NCBI GenBank assembly: GCA_934553285.1
Contig: CAKTFD010000022.1
Coordinates: 1-23,640 of the forward strand
Reading direction: 5' to 3'
Origin: an uncultured Faecalibacterium sp.
GTDB lineage: Bacteria > Bacillota > Clostridia > Oscillospirales > Ruminococcaceae
Length of the DNA stretch: 23,640 nucleotides
Under the pieces are notes generated by a model, which did not search any database, was not told where the DNA came from, and saw only the letters and a list, made by a program, of their open reading frames with translations. The position numbers and the translations under genes were made by a program. Shown here one piece after another: positions 1 to 6,531 of the stretch; positions within the stretch are counted from its first letter, which is position 1; each line of letters opens with the position of its first letter.

Positions 1-140
1 TATTGCATCCCCCTTTGATTTCACATTTAGAATAGCACACGTTAAATTGAAAATCAATATATTTTTATCGTTTATCAGCAAAATCATCCGCATTATGAGT
101 AAGAGTGTTAAACAGTACCCCTTGAAAGGAGGGATGCCCT
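1..140 (+). promoter_or_regulatory. Leader of the mob operon, possible oriT
   Basis: This AT-rich stretch precedes a MobV relaxase gene, where MobV elements usually carry their transfer origin. Seen: a short hairpin ATTGA-AAA-TCAAT (46-58), the string AGCACACGTTA (34-44; its complement reads TAACGTGTGCT), and AGAGTGTTAAAC (105-116). Both loosely resemble the TAGTGTG/TTA nick region known from pMV158-type oriTs. A strong AGGAGG (127-132) sits 8 nt before the relaxase TTG start. The oriT assignment is inference from position and weak similarity; no clear sigma-A promoter is seen. Confidence 0.35.
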
Positions 141-1406
141 TTGGCAAGAAATGATGGTATTGACCGCACCAGTGTCCGAAATCTCACCGTTTCGGACAAG
201 GCCGTTGGCAACACCCAGCAGCACAACGAACGCGAAAAGGACAGCTATCGGAACCCCGACATTATCCCCCAGCGCACTGCATGGAACGTCCACTTCAAAA
301 AGCCAACCGCCAGCTATACTGACCTGTTCGCCCAACTGGAAACCGATGGAACCATCTCCACGCGCGGCCTGAAACCGGATGCCACCCACTACTGCGAACT
401 TGTCTTTGATGTCAACTCGGCCTACTTTGACAACCACGGCGGCTACGAGTTCGCCAAACGGTTCTATGAGGATGCCTACAAAGCTGCCGTTCAGATCGTG
501 GGTGGTGAGCAGTATATCCTCTCGGCAGTCATGCACGCCGATGAGATCAACCGTGCCATGACCGAAGCACTAGGCCGGGAGGTCTACCACTACCATCTCC
601 ATGTGGTCTATGTGCCTGTGGTGGAAAAGCAAATCCTCTGGTCGAAACGCTGCAAGGACAAGGCACTGGTCGGCACAGTCAAGGAGACCGTCATGCAGGT
701 CAGCCGAAGCAAGAAGTGGGCATCCAAGCCCCTGCTGGACGATGCAGGAAAGCCTGTCCTGCAAAAGAGCGGCAAGCCAGTCCTGAAGAAGTCGTACAGC
801 GTTCTGCAAGATGATTTCTTCAACTATATGCGCAACGCCGGGTACACGGATGTAGAACGCGGCGAGCGCGGCAGCACCGAAGAACACCTGACCGTCACCC
901 AGTTCAAAGTCCAACGGGAACAGGAGCGGCTGGACACCCTGACCGCACAAGCCGACCAGAAAGAACAATCGCTTGCCCAAACCAACGCTGTTCTTTCCAA
1001 GAAGGAGCGGGAACTTGCCGCTGTGCAGAAAAAGACCATGCTCACGAAAGAAGCCCTCATTCATGCGCGCGATCTGGATTATATTGGCAAGCGCACCTTT
1101 CTCGGCAACTATTCGCTGACCGAAGAAGAGTTTTCCAAGCTGAAAAAGCAAGCCGACCACGGCTATATGATGGATGTAGAGAACCGCCGCCTGAAAGAAG
1201 AACTTTCCATCGCCAAGAAAGAAGCAGTTCGTTGGAGCAACAAGTACCACGACCTGTGGTACGATGTGAAGCCCTATCTGGATGCTCTCCACCGTGCGCC
1301 GGAACTGGTGCGCGGCTTTCTCGAAAAGATTCTTGCCCCTAAGCAGGAGCGCACTATGAATGTGCCGCAGCGAAACCGCAAGCGTGGGCAGGATATGGAA
1401 CTTTGA
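141..1406 (+). CDS. MobV-family relaxase (Mob/Pre plasmid recombination enzyme)
   Basis: Predicted relaxase that nicks one strand at oriT to start conjugative mobilization of a plasmid or integrated element. The 421-aa product shows the MobV layout: an HNERE motif (residues 28-32), a first histidine/acid motif MHADE (131-135), the metal-binding HYHLH (150-154), and ERGERGSTEEHL (239-250), equivalent to RGERGSDRKH in known Mob/Pre proteins. Residues about 255-365 are Lys/Glu/Gln-rich and probably coiled coil. The start is TTG at 141, 8 nt after AGGAGG; the nearby ATG at 134 runs into a stop after six codons. The 58-aa gene follows 17 nt after the stop codon, probably cotranscribed. No replication gene or integrase is visible, so the rest of the element should lie to the left. 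Family assignment is firm; activity is not shown. Confidence 0.9.
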   Translation: MARNDGIDRTSVRNLTVSDKAVGNTQQHNEREKDSYRNPDIIPQRTAWNVHFKKPTASYTDLFAQLETDGTISTRGLKPDATHYCELVFDVNSAYFDNHGGYEFAKRFYEDAYKAAVQIVGGEQYILSAVMHADEINRAMTEALGREVYHYHLHVVYVPVVEKQILWSKRCKDKALVGTVKETVMQVSRSKKWASKPLLDDAGKPVLQKSGKPVLKKSYSVLQDDFFNYMRNAGYTDVERGERGSTEEHLTVTQFKVQREQERLDTLTAQADQKEQSLAQTNAVLSKKERELAAVQKKTMLTKEALIHARDLDYIGKRTFLGNYSLTEEEFSKLKKQADHGYMMDVENRRLKEELSIAKKEAVRWSNKYHDLWYDVKPYLDALHRAPELVRGFLEKILAPKQERTMNVPQRNRKRGQDMEL

Positions 1407-1423
1407 TTTTCGGAGGATACCAT

Positions 1424-1600
1424 TTGAACAAAAAGAAGAAGTCAAACAAATCCGGCTACCCGGATGAAGCAATCAAGACCCTTGCACGTTGCTTTTATCC
1501 CTCCATGGTTGAGTTTTTCAACAGCGAGGAAGGCCAGCGTGAATATGAGGAATGGCTGAAAGAGCAGGAAGCACTACAAGCCTTGCCTGTTGCCGCATAA
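1424..1600 (+). CDS. Small hypothetical protein of the mob operon
   Basis: A 58-aa lysine-rich then acidic protein starting MNKKKKSNKSGYPDE and ending ALPVAA. I do not recognise a characterised family. The frame is open from 1403, but the start at TTG 1424 is preferred because GGAGG (1412-1416) lies 7 nt before it; the upstream TTG at 1403 has no ribosome binding site and overlaps the relaxase end. It is the second gene of the relaxase operon. The basic N-terminus and amphipathic C-terminal half (EEGQREYEEWLKEQEA) would suit a small DNA- or protein-binding accessory factor, but that is speculation. Confidence 0.65.
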   Translation: MNKKKKSNKSGYPDEAIKTLARCFYPSMVEFFNSEEGQREYEEWLKEQEALQALPVAA

Positions 1601-1605
1601 AAACA

Positions 1606-1637
1606 GCAGGACGCTCCCGGTAAAAGGAACGCCCTGC
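1606..1637 (+). other. Imperfect hairpin after the mob operon
   Basis: Arms 1606-1617 and 1626-1637 (GCAGGACGCTCC against GGAACGCCCTGC) pair with two mismatches around an 8-nt loop. It begins 5 nt after the stop codon of the 58-aa gene and precedes the perfect palindrome at 1659. There is no T-run directly after it, so it is more likely mRNA 3' structure than a terminator itself. Confidence 0.4.
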
Positions 1638-1658
1638 CTTATATAGATGTATCTTGCC

Positions 1659-1692
1659 GAGGTGTGTCCAATTGGACACACCTCTTATTTTT
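1659..1692 (+). terminator. 26-bp perfect palindrome with T-run
   Basis: Bases 1659-1684 form a perfect palindrome (13-nt half GAGGTGTGTCCAA) followed by a T-rich run (1685-1692). As RNA it can fold into an 11-bp stem with an AATT tetraloop and act as the rho-independent terminator of the mob operon. It lies just beyond the 3' end of the convergent 83-aa gene. A gapless palindrome this long could also be a protein site or the end of the mobile module. Confidence 0.7.
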
Positions 1693-1698
1693 TTGCCC

Positions 1699-1950
1699 TT
1701 AATCTTCTAACCCGTGGCTTCCGGCCACATTCTTCAAATATTCCTCCGGGTCACCGTTCAGAATCAAATCCGCATAGCCCAGCGGGTCATTATAGATAAG
1801 GTAGTCCAATTCGGTCTGCTGTGCCATGGTCACATCCAGCGCATCCTCAACCCCGGTGCAGTCGATGGAAATTTTTCTCCCATCCCGGAGCAGCAGTTCC
1901 ACACATCCAGTGTCCATATTAAACTTGCAGGCTCTTTCATCGTACTTCAT
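1699..1950 (-). CDS. Hypothetical protein (DUF6061-like)
   Basis: An 83-aa acidic protein starting MKYDERACKFNMDTG and ending GSHGLED. It resembles small uncharacterised proteins of gut Firmicutes mobile elements (DUF6061-type, from memory). The middle carries a region rich in acidic residues (VEDALDV) and an LDYLIYNDPLGYADLIL segment. The start is ATG at 1950: GGAGG lies 8 nt upstream in the leader, and the slightly longer TTG start at 1965 would overlap that ribosome binding site. It is convergent with the mob operon and separated from it by the 1659-1684 palindrome. Function unknown; probably cargo or accessory to the mobile module. Confidence 0.6.
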   Translation of the reverse strand: MKYDERACKFNMDTGCVELLLRDGRKISIDCTGVEDALDVTMAQQTELDYLIYNDPLGYADLILNGDPEEYLKNVAGSHGLED

Positions 1951-2052
1951 AATCGCATCCTCCAATTCTTGTTATCGGCTTACGGTCTATGACAAGGTAT
2001 CGGAGTTTTGCGCCGTCCACGGGAGCCTTCGTTGTTGTACCCAAAGAAAACG

Positions 2053-2098
2053 AAAAATCCGAACCCCTCTCCAATCGGAAACAGGTTCGGATTTTTCT
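2053..2098 (-). terminator. Terminator of tRNA-Tyr
   Basis: A 14-bp perfect inverted repeat (2053-2066 and 2085-2098; arm GAAAAATCCGAACC) with an 18-nt loop. It lies 4 nt past the tRNA 3' end. On the minus strand the second arm ends in ATTTTTC followed by a T-rich stretch, as in an intrinsic terminator. It is still intact although a mobile module lies just beyond. Confidence 0.8.
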
Positions 2099-2102
2099 TG
2101 TT

Positions 2103-2187
2103 TGGTGGGCGCGGGTGGATTCGAACCACCGAAGCTGAAAGCAGCAGATTTACAGTCTGTCCCCATTGGCCACTCGGGAACACGCCC
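2103..2187 (-). tRNA. tRNA-Tyr (GUA anticodon)
   Basis: An 85-nt class II tRNA with encoded CCA. The acceptor stem is GGGCGTG (5' end at 2187) paired with CGCGCCC, discriminator A, then CCA (2103-2105). The anticodon loop reads CTGTAAA, giving GTA (Tyr). A long variable arm follows, and the T arm GGTGGTTCGAATCCACC is intact. Bacterial tRNA-Tyr is class II, which fits the length. Because CCA is encoded, this tRNA does not depend on the RNase Z and CCA-adding enzyme encoded nearby for its first maturation. Confidence 0.95.
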
Positions 2188-2228
2188 ATATGCAGTTGTT
2201 GTGCATCCGTAAGCCGGACGACTTGTTT

Positions 2229-2257
2229 ATTTTAGCATGAGAAAGGGGATTTGTCAA
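2229..2257 (-). promoter_or_regulatory. Promoter of tRNA-Tyr
   Basis: On the minus strand a consensus -35 TTGACA (2252-2257) is 17 nt from TAAAAT (2229-2234). Transcription should start near 2222, about 35 nt before the mature tRNA 5' end, so an RNase P-cleaved leader is expected. Confidence 0.8.
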
Positions 2258-2259
2258 CC

Positions 2260-2552
2260 ATCTTTTTCACTTTTTTTCGGCAAATCCAAAATGGATCGGA
2301 GAAAGACGAAAAATATGCGATGACAGAATGTTTTTCACAAAGGCGGGAACAGCGCTGCAAAAAAAGTGGCTGCACAAAGGCTGTAATACAAAAAACGCTG
2401 TGCTGCAGTTGCAAAAGCGCCCGGGAGGTGCTATCATAAAGCTGTATTGCTGCAGTGCTACCCGGTGCTGTGGCAAAGAAAAATGATCTACAAGCAGACT
2501 GCTGGTGCTGCGGCACCGGGGCAGCTGAAAAGAGAAAGGCGCGGCGCAGGCT
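2260..2552. other. Intergenic region before the HPt gene
   Basis: No convincing gene in this stretch. On the plus strand TTGCAA (2409-2414), 17 nt, TATCAT (2432-2437) is a plausible promoter for the HPt gene and would give a leader of about 110 nt. The leader has a small stable hairpin, GGTGC-TGCG-GCACC (2504-2517), with a UNCG-type tetraloop. No known riboswitch class was recognised. Confidence 0.45.
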
Positions 2553-2900
2553 ATGACGATGCAAGAATGCTATGAGCAGATGGGTGCAGACTACCAGGAA
2601 GTCCTGGGGCGGCTGTATAACGAGCAGATGATCCGCAAATTTGTGCGGATGTTTTTGCAGGATGACAGTTTCCACAACCTGGAAACTGCGCTGGGCAGGG
2701 CGGATGTAAAAGAGGCGTTCCGTGCGGCGCATACCCTCAAGGGCGTATGCCAGAATCTCGGCTTTGCCAACCTGTATGTGCCTGCCTCTGCCCTGACCGA
2801 GACCCTGCGTGCCGGTAAGCTGGAAGGCACACAGGCACAGTTTGCAAAGGTGGCAGAGCAGTATAAGATCACCGTGGATGCCATCCGTGCACTGGACTGA
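2553..2900 (+). CDS. HPt (histidine phosphotransfer) domain protein
   Basis: A stand-alone 115-aa HPt domain, a four-helix bundle that relays phosphoryl groups between a hybrid histidine kinase and a response regulator. The signature is AAHTLKGVCQNLGF with H60 as the predicted phospho-accepting histidine, followed by the helix LYVPASALTETLR. The start is ATG at 2553; a second ATG two codons on is also possible, and the ribosome binding site is weak. The dehydrogenase starts 61 nt downstream and may be cotranscribed. No kinase or receiver domain is encoded in the window, so the partners must lie elsewhere. Family assignment is strong from the His motif; the pathway is unknown. Confidence 0.85.
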   Translation: MTMQECYEQMGADYQEVLGRLYNEQMIRKFVRMFLQDDSFHNLETALGRADVKEAFRAAHTLKGVCQNLGFANLYVPASALTETLRAGKLEGTQAQFAKVAEQYKITVDAIRALD

Positions 2901-2961
2901 ACGGGAGACCGGCCACAGCCGCAGCACGATAAAGAAGACCCGAGGGAAGGAGCACTTTCTT

Positions 2962-3954
2962 ATGTCCCAAAACATCCTTGTCTGCCTGCCCATCAGTGCA
3001 GCGCAGAAAGCCCGCATCGAGGCGGTACAGGGCTTTACCTATCGTTTTACCACCCCGCAGACTGCCACGGCAGAGGATGCCCGGTGGGCAGATGCCGTGC
3101 TGGGCAACCTGCCGCTGCCGCTCATCCGGCAGAACGATCATCTGGTGTGGTTCCAGTCCAATGCAGCCGGCCCCAATGATTATCTGGCACCGGGTGTGCT
3201 GCCGGAAAACTGTATCGTGACCAATGCCACCGGTGCCTATGGTCTGGCCATCAGCGAGTGGATGCTGGGGCTGTGGCTCAGCCTGCTCAAGGAGCTGCCC
3301 ACCTACCGGGACGAGCAGCGGGAGCATCGCTGGGCACCTACCGGCAACCATGTGCGCAGCATTGCAGGCAGCCGGGTGCTGTGCGTGGGCATGGGGGATA
3401 TCGGTTCCAACTTTGCCCGGCGCGCCCACGCCCTGGGCGCAGAGGTGGTGGGCGTGCGCCGCACGGTGCATCCGGACACCCCCTGCCCGGACTACTGCAT
3501 CCGCATGGCAGCCCAGAGCGATCTGGACGCAGAGCTGCCTCAGGCCGACCTTGTGGCGCTGAGCCTGCCCGGCACCCCGGAAACGCAGCATCTGTTCAAC
3601 GCAGCCCGGCTGGCAAAGTGCAAGCCCGGTGCCATCCTCATCAATGTAGGCCGCGGCACCACAGTGGACGGCGAAGCCCTGGCGGCTGCAGTGCACAGCG
3701 GGCAGCTTTATGGTGCGGGACTGGATGTGACCGACCCGGAGCCGCTGCCGCCGGAGCATCCTCTGTGGGCAGAGCCGAACATTATCATCACGCCCCATGT
3801 CAGCGGCGGTTTCAGCCTGCCCAGAACGCTGGATAACATCGTGGATATCTTTGTGCATAATCTCAGGCGCTATGCTGCTGGTCAGCCGCTGGATAACCAG
3901 ATGGACCGCAAGACCCAGTATGCCAGCGGCGCACGGCTGCAAAGCACGCTGTAA
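2962..3954 (+). CDS. D-isomer-specific 2-hydroxyacid dehydrogenase family protein
   Basis: A 330-aa NAD(P)-dependent oxidoreductase of the D-2-hydroxyacid dehydrogenase family (phosphoglycerate dehydrogenase / glyoxylate-hydroxypyruvate reductase type), interconverting 2-keto and D-2-hydroxy acids. The Rossmann motif GMGDIG is at residues 143-148. The catalytic triad is intact: R231 in NVGRGTTVD, E260 in DPEPLP and H279 in TPHVSG. There is no C-terminal ACT domain, so it is not a classical feedback-regulated SerA. The start is ATG 2962 with AAGGAG (2947-2952) 9 nt upstream, although the frame is open further back through the HPt gene. The exact substrate cannot be read from sequence. It ends just before a shared bidirectional terminator. 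Confidence 0.85.
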   Translation: MSQNILVCLPISAAQKARIEAVQGFTYRFTTPQTATAEDARWADAVLGNLPLPLIRQNDHLVWFQSNAAGPNDYLAPGVLPENCIVTNATGAYGLAISEWMLGLWLSLLKELPTYRDEQREHRWAPTGNHVRSIAGSRVLCVGMGDIGSNFARRAHALGAEVVGVRRTVHPDTPCPDYCIRMAAQSDLDAELPQADLVALSLPGTPETQHLFNAARLAKCKPGAILINVGRGTTVDGEALAAAVHSGQLYGAGLDVTDPEPLPPEHPLWAEPNIIITPHVSGGFSLPRTLDNIVDIFVHNLRRYAAGQPLDNQMDRKTQYASGARLQSTL

Positions 3955-3966
3955 AAAGATAAAAAT

Positions 3967-4009
3967 GCAAAAGCCCTGCCGCATACGAGCTGTGCGGCAG
4001 GGCTTTTGC
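3967..4009. terminator. Bidirectional terminator
   Basis: A 17-bp perfect inverted repeat (3967-3983 and 3993-4009; core AGCCCTGCCGCA) with a 9-nt loop, flanked by A- and T-rich ends. It lies between the convergent dehydrogenase and FMN-binding genes and can terminate transcription from both sides. Confidence 0.9.
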
Positions 4010-4029
4010 GCTGAAACGTTTATTTTTGC

Positions 4030-4419
4030 TCACTGTGCCTGTGCAAGGCAGGCCTCCATGGCGGTAAATATGGCCTCGCTGGTCATGGTGGCACCGGCCA
4101 CGGCATCCACACCGGCGGTGGAGCCGGTCTGCACCAGCTGCGCAGCCAGCGCCTCGGCGGCACTTCCACCGATGTCCGGGGTCTCAGAGGCTGCGCCTAC
4201 CTGTACGGCTGTCACCTTGCCGCCGGTCACGGTCAGGGTGACGGTGACTTCGCTCAGGCAGCCCTGTGCACTGGAAATATAGGTGCCATCGGTCAGGGCT
4301 GCAGCGTTATCGGCGGCGGGCACGGTGCCGGTGTTATGGATATACAGGTTCAGCACGATGCCCATCAGCACAGTAGCCATCAGCATGATCAGGATGTTGC
4401 GGGTCATTTTTGCGGTCAT
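4030..4419 (-). CDS. FMN-binding domain protein, membrane-anchored
   Basis: A 129-aa protein with one N-terminal membrane segment (residues about 7-26) followed by a single FMN-binding domain. The C-terminal DAVAGAT (105-111) matches the D-x-x-(S/T)-G-A-T target of ApbE flavin transferases, with alanine at the S/T position; T111 would carry FMN by a phosphoester bond. This arrangement (NqrC/RnfG-like domain on a signal anchor) belongs to extracytosolic flavoproteins that take part in electron transfer outside the membrane. It starts 27 nt after the glnS stop on the same strand, so it is probably expressed as the second gene of that transcript. AAGGAG lies about 12 nt before the ATG, a little far. 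No ApbE or Rnf gene is in the window. Confidence 0.8.
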   Translation of the reverse strand: MTAKMTRNILIMLMATVLMGIVLNLYIHNTGTVPAADNAAALTDGTYISSAQGCLSEVTVTLTVTGGKVTAVQVGAASETPDIGGSAAEALAAQLVQTGSTAGVDAVAGATMTSEAIFTAMEACLAQAQ

Positions 4420-4446
4420 GGTATATTTTCTTCTCCTTGGAAGTGA

Positions 4447-6105
4447 TTATTTTGCAGGCTTGAAGCTGTCGCGCAGGGTGACTACGCGGTTGTACACGCC
4501 GGGGTTCTTACTGTCCGGGGTAAAGAAGCCGGTGCGCACGAACTGGAACTTTTCGCCGGGTTTGGCGTCTTTCAGGCTCTCTTCCAGCTTGCAGCCGGTG
4601 CGGGCGATAACGCTTTCCGGGTTCAGGTAGTCCTTGTAATCGCTGCCCTCGGGGATGCCGTTCATGTTGGCTTCGGTAAACAGCTTGTCGTACAGGCGCA
4701 CCTCGGCATCCACGCAGTGTGCTGCGCTGACCCAGTGGATGGTACCCTTGACCTTGCGGCCATCGGCGGGGTTGCCGTTGCCGGTCTCCAGGTCGGCAGT
4801 GCAGTGGATGGCGGCAATGCTGCCATCGGCGTTCTTGTCCACACCGGTGCACTTGACGATATAGGCGCCCATCAGGCGCACCTCGCCGCCCACGGTCAGG
4901 CGCTTGAACTTGGGAGGCGGCACCTCGGCAAAGTCCTCGTTTTCGATCCACAGCTCACGGGTAAAGGCTACCTTGCGGGTGGTGGTATCGTTGGCCTCAC
5001 GGTTGGGGTTGTTGGCTACGTCAAAGGATTCGGTCTTGTCCGCCGGGTAGTTGTCCACGATCAGCTTGACCGGCTCCAGCACGGCGATGCGGCGCTGCGC
5101 GGTCAGGTCCAGCTCGCTGCGGATGCAGGCTTCCAGCTGGCGCATATCGATCAGGTTGTCGGCCTTGGAGATACCGGCCTCCCGCACAAAGGTAAAGATG
5201 GAGGTGGGGGTGTAGCCGCGGCGGCGCAGGCCGCACAGGGTGGGCATACGGGGATCATCCCAGCCGTCCACGATGCCCATTTCCACCAGCTCGCGCAGGT
5301 AGCGCTTGCTCATGACCGTGTTGGTCATGTTCAGGCGGGCAAACTCGCGCTGCTTGGGAAACTCGGCCCCGAAGATGTTCTCGATGACCCAGTTGTACAG
5401 CGGGCGGTGGTTCTCGAACTCCAGGCTGCACATGCTGTGGGTGATGCCCTCGATGGCATCCTGGATGGGATGCGCAAAGTCGTACATGGGGTAGATGCAC
5501 CACTTATTGCCCTGGCGGTGATGCTCGGCGTACTTGATACGGTAGATGGCCGGGTCGCGCATGTTCATGTTGGGGCTGGCCAGGTCGATCTTGGCACGCA
5601 GGGTCTTTTCGCCCTCCTGGAACTCACCGGCGCGCATCCGGCGGAACAGCTCCAGGTTCTCTTCCGGGCTGCGGTCGCGCCAGGGAGAGGGGCGGGAGGG
5701 TTTGCCTGCATCGGAGCCGCGGTACTCGCGCATCTCCTCACGGGTCAAATCGTCCACATAGGCCTTGCCTTCGTTGATGAGCTTCTCAGCGTACTCGTAG
5801 CACTTATCAAAGTAGTCGCTGCCATAGAAGATGCCGCCGTTGGGGTCGGCACCCAGCCAGTGCAGGTCTTCGATGATGCTGTTGACGTACTCCTCGCCTT
5901 CACGGGCAGGGTTGGTATCGTCCAGACGCAGGTTGAATTTGCCGCCGTACTGGTTTGCGATGGACCAGTTGATATAGATGGCCTTGGCGCTGCCGATGTG
6001 CAGGTAGCCGTTAGGCTCCGGCGGAAAGCGGGTATGGATCTGCTGTACCTTGCCCTCGGCAAGGTCGGCATCGATGATATCCGTCAAAAAGTTCTTATCT
6101 GCCAT
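4447..6105 (-). CDS. glnS: Glutaminyl-tRNA synthetase
   Basis: Charges tRNA-Gln with glutamine in the cytoplasm. The 552-aa length matches the E. coli enzyme (about 554 aa). The class I signatures are visible: PPEPNGYLHIGSAK near the N-terminus (HIGH motif, here HIGS) and VMSKR (KMSKS-type loop). FNLRLDDTNP and HSMCSLEFENHRPLYNW are typical of GlnRS rather than bacterial GluRS, and a two-lobed beta-barrel C-terminal domain follows. The start is ATG 6105 with GGGGGA upstream; the frame is open further back to 6264, but those codons overlap the promoter. A direct GlnRS means the organism need not depend on the Glu-tRNA(Gln) amidotransferase route. The FMN-binding gene follows it. Confidence 0.95.
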   Translation of the reverse strand: MADKNFLTDIIDADLAEGKVQQIHTRFPPEPNGYLHIGSAKAIYINWSIANQYGGKFNLRLDDTNPAREGEEYVNSIIEDLHWLGADPNGGIFYGSDYFDKCYEYAEKLINEGKAYVDDLTREEMREYRGSDAGKPSRPSPWRDRSPEENLELFRRMRAGEFQEGEKTLRAKIDLASPNMNMRDPAIYRIKYAEHHRQGNKWCIYPMYDFAHPIQDAIEGITHSMCSLEFENHRPLYNWVIENIFGAEFPKQREFARLNMTNTVMSKRYLRELVEMGIVDGWDDPRMPTLCGLRRRGYTPTSIFTFVREAGISKADNLIDMRQLEACIRSELDLTAQRRIAVLEPVKLIVDNYPADKTESFDVANNPNREANDTTTRKVAFTRELWIENEDFAEVPPPKFKRLTVGGEVRLMGAYIVKCTGVDKNADGSIAAIHCTADLETGNGNPADGRKVKGTIHWVSAAHCVDAEVRLYDKLFTEANMNGIPEGSDYKDYLNPESVIARTGCKLEESLKDAKPGEKFQFVRTGFFTPDSKNPGVYNRVVTLRDSFKPAK

Positions 6106-6159
6106 ATAGGTTCCCCCTGTCAGGGCACACACTGTGCCCGCGTTTGCTAATAATACTAT

Positions 6160-6188
6160 ATAATACACCATTTTGCGTCTTTCTTCAA
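6160..6188 (-). promoter_or_regulatory. Promoter of glnS
   Basis: On the minus strand TTGAAG (6183-6188), 17 nt, TATTAT (6160-6165). The leader is about 50 nt and contains a 6-bp hairpin GGGCAC-ACTGTGT type (6123-6128 with 6134-6139) just before the ribosome binding site. It is too short for a T-box. Confidence 0.7.
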
Positions 6189-6238
6189 GTAGCGATACAC
6201 AGCTGGCAGGGGGACGGAATGGAAAAAGGCCTTTCCCT

Positions 6239-6418
6239 TTACCGGAAGGGCAGGTCCGGCACAAAGATCATGGTGCCACGGGCGGTGTAGAGCAGCTGAT
6301 GCATCACACAGCCGTATCCCAGCCACAAAAATACCAGGATGCACAAAAGCAGGAGCACCCGGCGCACAAGTACCGGCCACCGGGCAGGGGACTGTTGTTT
6401 TTTACGCGCGCGCCGCAT
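6239..6418 (-). CDS. Small single-pass membrane protein
   Basis: A 59-aa protein with a strongly basic N-terminus (MRRARKKQQ), one hydrophobic helix (residues about 19-39, core LLLLCILVFLWLGYGC) and a short tail. The basic-then-hydrophobic order predicts N-in/C-out topology. The start ATG 6418 is set by AAGGAGG ending 9 nt upstream; an in-frame GTG directly abutting the ribosome binding site is less likely. It is on the same strand as glnS, with its stop about 130 nt before the glnS start and the glnS promoter in between. I do not recognise a family. A coding role is supported by the ribosome binding site and the membrane segment only. Confidence 0.55.
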   Translation of the reverse strand: MRRARKKQQSPARWPVLVRRVLLLLCILVFLWLGYGCVMHQLLYTARGTMIFVPDLPFR

Positions 6419-6473
6419 AGGCTGCACCCTCCTTTTTTCAGGGTCTGCCCATCCTATGCCGGGGCATAAAGAA

Positions 6474-6502
6474 TTGTGCGCCGCCGGGGTTTGTGGTAAG
6501 AT
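6474..6502 (+). promoter_or_regulatory. Promoter of rnz-cca
   Basis: TTGTGC (6474-6479), 17 nt, TAAGAT (6497-6502). Start of transcription is expected near 6509, with GGAGG at 6519-6523 before the rnz ATG. It is divergent from the 59-aa membrane protein gene. Confidence 0.5.
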
Positions 6503-6531
6503 AACAGAGAAGAACCACGGAGGAACTGCTT

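Noticed and set aside
2103..2187. tRNA-Leu or tRNA-Ser, which are also class II with a long variable arm
   Set aside because: The anticodon loop CTGTAAA gives GTA, which reads tyrosine codons.
1980..2189. 69-aa open frame on the minus strand across tRNA-Tyr and its terminator
   Set aside because: It covers the structural tRNA and terminator hairpin, so the frame is incidental.
4717..6150. Long open frame on the plus strand, antisense to glnS
   Set aside because: It mirrors glnS codons in a GC-rich gene, has no ribosome binding site and its translation (Val/Gly/His-rich) resembles no protein family. The same applies to the long antisense frames opposite rnz, cca, mnmA, tcdA, ilvA and the M20 gene.
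6106..6160. T-box or riboswitch upstream of glnS
   Set aside because: The expected transcript leader is only about 50 nt with one 6-bp hairpin; there is no T-box sequence, specifier loop or antiterminator.
6106..6264. N-terminal extension of GlnRS by 53 residues
   Set aside because: It would overlap the TTGAAG-17-TATTAT promoter, and the 552-aa form already matches the normal family length and N-terminus.
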